Positions 7,060 through 9,163 of a DNA stretch of 9,163 nucleotides are shown one piece after another. Position 1 is the first letter of the stretch. Each line of letters starts with the position of its first letter. Made by a program: the position numbers and the translations under genes. Source of the DNA: CAWDPQ01 sp049642465 (GTDB lineage Bacteria > Acidobacteriota > Vicinamibacteria > Vicinamibacterales > 2-12-FULL-66-21); contig JBAROV010000079.1 of assembly GCA_049642465.1 (NCBI GenBank), forward strand, positions 1-9,163. The letters are read 5' to 3'. A model generated the notes under the pieces. It had not been told where the DNA came from and ran no database searches. It saw only the letters and a list, made by a program, of their open reading frames with translations.

Positions 7060-7731
7060 ATGAGGGGCGTCCCGCTCGCTATTACCGCTGCTGTCCTGAT
7101 CAGCCCGGTCTGTTCCGCTCAGGCGCAGACCACCGTCAGCTTTCCGGCCGCCGGGACTCCGAGGCCCGACGTCGCGGGAACGGTCGGCTGGCTGCAGGTC
7201 AACAAGAGCGAGCTGAGCGATTCGAACGATTGGTACAACCGCAGCGCTCAGGGCGCGCTGATCTTCGGCTGGTACTGGTCGCCTCACCTCAAAACGGAAG
7301 TAGAAGTCTCCGCCAGCACGAAGGCAGAGTTCTACGCCGGACACGACGAGTTCATCGACGGCTCCCGCGCTTTCGTCGTCAGCGAATATGGCTTCGGCAC
7401 CAAGCGGCTCACGCTCGGTGCGCAATACCAGTTTGGTGAGAACGCCTGGTTCCATCCGCACGTGGGGACAGGCATCGATGTCAATTGGGAGAACATCCGC
7501 CGCTTCGACCGCGAAGTCTACGTCTACCAGGTGCTGGTCCGACCGTTGACGCTCGTGCGCCCGCCGGTCACCCACCCAGACGTCACCGAAACGCACGTTC
7601 GACCGTTTGTCGCGGCTGGGTTCAAGGGGTACTTCACCCAACGCGGTTTCATCAGATCGGACCTCAGAGTCGTTCTCGGCGAGCGCGTTGAAGAAGCGGT
7701 CGTCCGCTTCGGTATCGGGGTGGACTTTTGA
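7060..7731 (+). CDS. Small outer-membrane beta-barrel protein
   Basis: The 223-aa product begins with a signal peptide (MRGVPLAITAAVLISPVCSAQAQ, cleavage near AQAQ at about 23). The mature part consists of alternating amphipathic beta strands: GTVGWLQV, GALIFGWYWSP, KTEVEVSAST, RAFVVSEYGFG, LTLGAQYQFG, HPHVGTGIDVNW and RPFVAAGFKGYF. The chain ends RFGIGVDF, with the C-terminal Phe recognised by the BAM assembly machinery. The size and layout match an eight-stranded opacity/OmpW-like barrel. I cannot assign a substrate. ATG 7060 is the only start in the frame after the in-frame TGA at 7024-7026, and it lacks a well-spaced Shine-Dalgarno (AGGG lies almost on the ATG). The next gene follows after 13 bp, suggesting the two envelope proteins are made together. 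Confidence 0.75.
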   Translation: MRGVPLAITAAVLISPVCSAQAQTTVSFPAAGTPRPDVAGTVGWLQVNKSELSDSNDWYNRSAQGALIFGWYWSPHLKTEVEVSASTKAEFYAGHDEFIDGSRAFVVSEYGFGTKRLTLGAQYQFGENAWFHPHVGTGIDVNWENIRRFDREVYVYQVLVRPLTLVRPPVTHPDVTETHVRPFVAAGFKGYFTQRGFIRSDLRVVLGERVEEAVVRFGIGVDF

Positions 7732-7744
7732 GACGGAGCGCGTC

Positions 7745-8164
7745 ATGAAACAAAGAGTTCTGGCAGTCCTTGTAAGTCTCAGCGTCGCGGTAACGACCAC
7801 GGGGTGCGCAGCTGCGGCTGCACAGCGCTCGCGCGGCGTAGTCATGGCGAGTGCAGATTCGGATGTGGCTGTGATGGCCTCGTACGTCCGGCAACTGCCA
7901 GTTGGTTCCCGCGTGCGCGTCAGCCTGTCCGATGGCACGGTCATTCACGGAACGTTGATCAAAGCTGACAGCGATCCCATTGCCGTCCAGCGGCGGACCC
8001 GAATCCCCGAGGCTCCACTGCAGATTCCATTGAAGGACGTTCGCGCCGTTGAACCGGAACAGGGCGGCGGCGGAACGGGACGCGCGATTGCGATCGGCGC
8101 CGCGGCCGGCGCGGGCGCAGCGTTGGGAGTGTTGCTGGTACTCGCCGCGATTTTTGCGGATTAG
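7745..8164 (+). CDS. Small lipoprotein-like protein with SH3/LSM-like segment and C-terminal glycine-rich helix
   Basis: The 139-aa product starts with a signal (MKQRVLAVLVSLSVAVTTTGC) whose Cys21 could be lipidated, although Thr occupies the usual Leu position. Residues 47-104 (LPVGSRVRVSLSDGTVIHGTLIKADSDPIAVQR...LKDVRAVE) have the alternating pattern of a small SH3- or Sm-like barrel. A Gly-rich hinge then leads into a Gly/Ala-rich hydrophobic helix (113-137) ending in FAD. A lipidated N-terminus plus a C-terminal membrane helix is unusual; the helix resembles glycine-zipper segments. ATG 7745 is chosen because GGAG lies six bases upstream (7735-7738). The longer frame from 7607 would overlap the barrel gene by 125 bp. 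The gene is 13 bp after the outer-membrane barrel gene and probably cotranscribed with it. I know no named family. Confidence 0.7.
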   Translation: MKQRVLAVLVSLSVAVTTTGCAAAAAQRSRGVVMASADSDVAVMASYVRQLPVGSRVRVSLSDGTVIHGTLIKADSDPIAVQRRTRIPEAPLQIPLKDVRAVEPEQGGGGTGRAIAIGAAAGAGAALGVLLVLAAIFAD

Positions 8165-8224
8165 CGAAGGCGGAGCCTGCCTCGCCGAGGCTGAGGCCCG
8201 CGTCAGTTGGCTTCAGCGAAGGCG
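8163..8224. repeat. 10-bp direct repeat flanking a GC-rich hairpin between convergent genes
   Basis: AGCGAAGGCG occurs at 8163-8172 and again at 8215-8224. The first copy overlaps the stop of the lipoprotein-like gene (TAG 8162-8164), and the second overlaps the stop of the response regulator gene (TGA, 8215-8213 on the minus strand). Between them GCCTGCCTCGCCGAGGCTGAGGC can fold (CCTC/GAGG core with outer GCCT/AGGC), which may serve as a bidirectional terminator. No T-tract is present. Confidence 0.4.
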
Positions 8225-8806
8225 CGGATGGGCTCCGAAGTGCGTCCGTAAACCTGCGAGCGGGTCCCGTCTGCACCGCTCCATCGCCGTGGCCAGCGCG
8301 CCAAGAACGTCTTCTCGAGAGAACGGTTTCTTCAACAATGCGACGACGCCGAGTTCCGCCGCACGACGTGCGGCGTCAGGATTCGAGATACCCGTCATCA
8401 GCACCACTTCCGGCGACAACCGCGTGCGAAGCGTCTCGCACACGGAAAATCCATCTGGCGGCGGAAGCACGACATCGATGAAGGCCACATCCGGATAGTA
8501 GACGGCTGCAGCATCGAGCGCCTCGAGACCCGAGCTGGCGGTCACCACGACGCATCCTTCGTCCTCCAGCCAGGCCGACATCAAGCCAAGCATTTCCGGA
8601 GAGTCGTCCGCGACGAGGACGCGCGGGTTGGCGCGTTGATCCGTGCGGTCACGGCGCACGACGATGGCCGACAAATGTGTCGCCCAGATCCGCGAGCAGT
8701 TACGGCATTGAAAAAACGCGCGAGCATCCTCGTGGCCTGCGGGTTCCGCAGGTCCGCCGCAGCGCGGGCAACGCGTGTCAGGAATTCGAACGTCAGGCAG
8801 CATCAC
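8213..8806 (-). CDS. Response regulator with N-terminal zinc ribbon and receiver domain
   Basis: The 197-aa product begins with a four-Cys zinc ribbon, CPRCGG (Cys13, Cys16) and CRNC (Cys34, Cys37). A linker (45-61) leads into a complete receiver domain: RVLVADDSPEM with the Asp67/Asp68 acidic pair, VAFIDVVLPPPDG with phosphoacceptor Asp111, VVLMTGIS with Thr138, and LLKKPFS with Lys160. All catalytic residues of a phosphorylatable CheY-like domain are therefore present. There is no classical DNA-binding output domain after the receiver. The start is GTG at 8806 or ATG at 8803; neither has a clear Shine-Dalgarno. No histidine kinase gene is in the window, so it appears to be an orphan. It converges on the lipoprotein-like gene with 48 bp between stops and is divergent from the YfcE-like gene. 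Confidence 0.85.
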   Translation of the reverse strand: MMLPDVRIPDTRCPRCGGPAEPAGHEDARAFFQCRNCSRIWATHLSAIVVRRDRTDQRANPRVLVADDSPEMLGLMSAWLEDEGCVVVTASSGLEALDAAAVYYPDVAFIDVVLPPPDGFSVCETLRTRLSPEVVLMTGISNPDAARRAAELGVVALLKKPFSREDVLGALATAMERCRRDPLAGLRTHFGAHPRLR

Positions 8807-8825
8807 CGTGCATTACCGGACGACG

Positions 8826-8974
8826 GCAGGGACGTGAGAGCCGGGGTAATTCCCTTACTCAGCAAGTCTCGGGCCACCCACCTTCGCGCTACGCGCTACG
8901 GTGGGCAGGCACGTTTTCGCGCTACGCGCTTCGCTCTTAATGGCGCCTTTTCGCGCTACGGGTGCAGGGACGTG
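8826..8974. repeat. Palindromic REP-like repeat cluster bounded by an 11-bp direct repeat
   Basis: This fills most of the 187-bp intergenic region between the divergent response regulator and phosphoesterase genes. GCAGGGACGTG occurs at 8826-8836 and 8964-8974. Inside, CCCACC (8877-8882) pairs with GGTGGG (8900-8905) around TTCGCGCTACGCGCTAC. The core TTCGCGCTACG occurs three times (8883-8893, 8916-8926, 8950-8960), the last two within a 34-bp offset that starts TTTTCGCGCTACG. I see no good promoter boxes here. It resembles dispersed palindromic repeats of other GC-rich genomes, but copy number elsewhere cannot be seen. Confidence 0.55.
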
Positions 8975-8993
8975 CGCTTACGATATTGAAATC

Positions 8994-9163
8994 GTGCTGA
9001 TAGGCCTCATCGCGGACACCCATGGCCTGGTTCGAGCCGAAGCCCTCCGCGCCCTGGCTGGCGTTGACCTGATCCTGCATGCTGGTGACGTGGGGGGACC
9101 GGAGGTGATTGCCGCACTCCAGACTATCGCTCTTGTACAGGCCGTATCCGGCAACACGGATCC
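8994..9163 (+). CDS. YfcE/MJ0936-type metallophosphoesterase, N-terminal part (3' truncated)
   Basis: The frame reads VLIGLIADTHGLVRAEALRA, then LILHAGDVGG and VSGNTD at the window end. These are the first three metal-binding blocks (D-x-H, GD, GN-[HT]-D) of the YfcE-type phosphodiesterase family, normally about 155-180 aa. Such enzymes hydrolyse phosphodiester model substrates with Mn2+; the physiological substrate is usually unknown. The start is uncertain: GTG 8994 places the protein start where the family normally begins, whereas ATG 8940 would add 18 residues of poorly conserved sequence encoded by the repeat. No clear Shine-Dalgarno is seen. It is unlike the purple-acid-phosphatase-like enzyme at 5388, being small and without a signal peptide, hence cytoplasmic. 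About 56 codons are present. Confidence 0.85.
   Translation, partial: MLIGLIADTHGLVRAEALRALAGVDLILHAGDVGGPEVIAALQTIALVQAVSGNTD

Noticed and set aside
7607..7744. Upstream extension of the lipoprotein-like gene
   Set aside because: The extension overlaps the barrel gene in another frame and would bury the signal peptide; ATG 7745 has a well-placed GGAG.
6124..7944. 606-codon open frame on the minus strand
   Set aside because: It runs antisense through four + strand genes that have recognisable domains or signal peptides, has no motif of its own, and is a typical GC-rich shadow.
8873..8962. Possible CRISPR-like array
   Set aside because: The repeated units are short, unequal and palindromic, without regular spacers of constant length and with no cas gene.
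9158..9163. GGATCC (BamHI) at the very end of the window
   Set aside because: It is in frame within the phosphoesterase coding sequence (after GNTD) and the other window end has no such site, so it is most likely chance.

Overview
The window is GC-rich (about 60% by eye) bacterial chromosome from a diderm. Signal peptides, a phosphate-type porin, a small outer-membrane beta-barrel and two lipoprotein candidates all point to an outer membrane. The style of the M14-type peptidase, the CotH and DUF4956 genes, stand-alone receiver proteins and palindromic intergenic repeats resembles soil Acidobacteriota (Vicinamibacteria-like). That placement is inference; no rRNA, tRNA or marker gene is present. 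I see no IS element, phage gene or CRISPR array.

Left part: the window opens inside a + strand gene for a long M14-like metallopeptidase family protein (1-1629; only the C-terminal part is present). It converges, with one base between the stops, on a three-gene minus-strand operon read from 5319 down to 1631. That operon encodes a STAS-DUF4956 membrane protein, an OprP/OprO-type porin whose start overlaps the preceding stop (TGATG), and a secreted CotH-family kinase-like protein with a strong Shine-Dalgarno.

Middle: 68 bp separate this operon from a divergent + strand series that starts with a lipoprotein purple-acid-phosphatase-like metallophosphoesterase (5388-6269). Each direction has an extended -10 like motif (TGCTAGAAT and TGCTATCAT) very near the start codon. 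Downstream, tightly spaced, lie a 100-aa charged helical protein, a degenerate receiver-domain protein lacking the phosphoacceptor Asp, a small outer-membrane beta-barrel protein, and a small lipoprotein-like protein with an SH3/LSM-like segment and a C-terminal Gly/Ala helix.

Right part: a convergent minus-strand gene encodes a zinc-ribbon plus receiver-domain response regulator (8213-8806). A 187-bp intergenic region then carries palindromic TTCGCGCTACG-type repeats, bounded by an 11-bp direct repeat. The window ends in the N-terminal part of a YfcE-type metallophosphoesterase.

The most coherent story is phosphate handling at the envelope. An extracytoplasmic phosphatase faces, across a shared promoter region, an operon with a phosphate-type porin, a CotH-family protein and a DUF4956 membrane protein. 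From memory, DUF4956 and CotH genes often sit near VTC-type polyphosphate polymerases. No VTC gene is in this window, so a polyphosphate or phosphorylation link remains a hypothesis.
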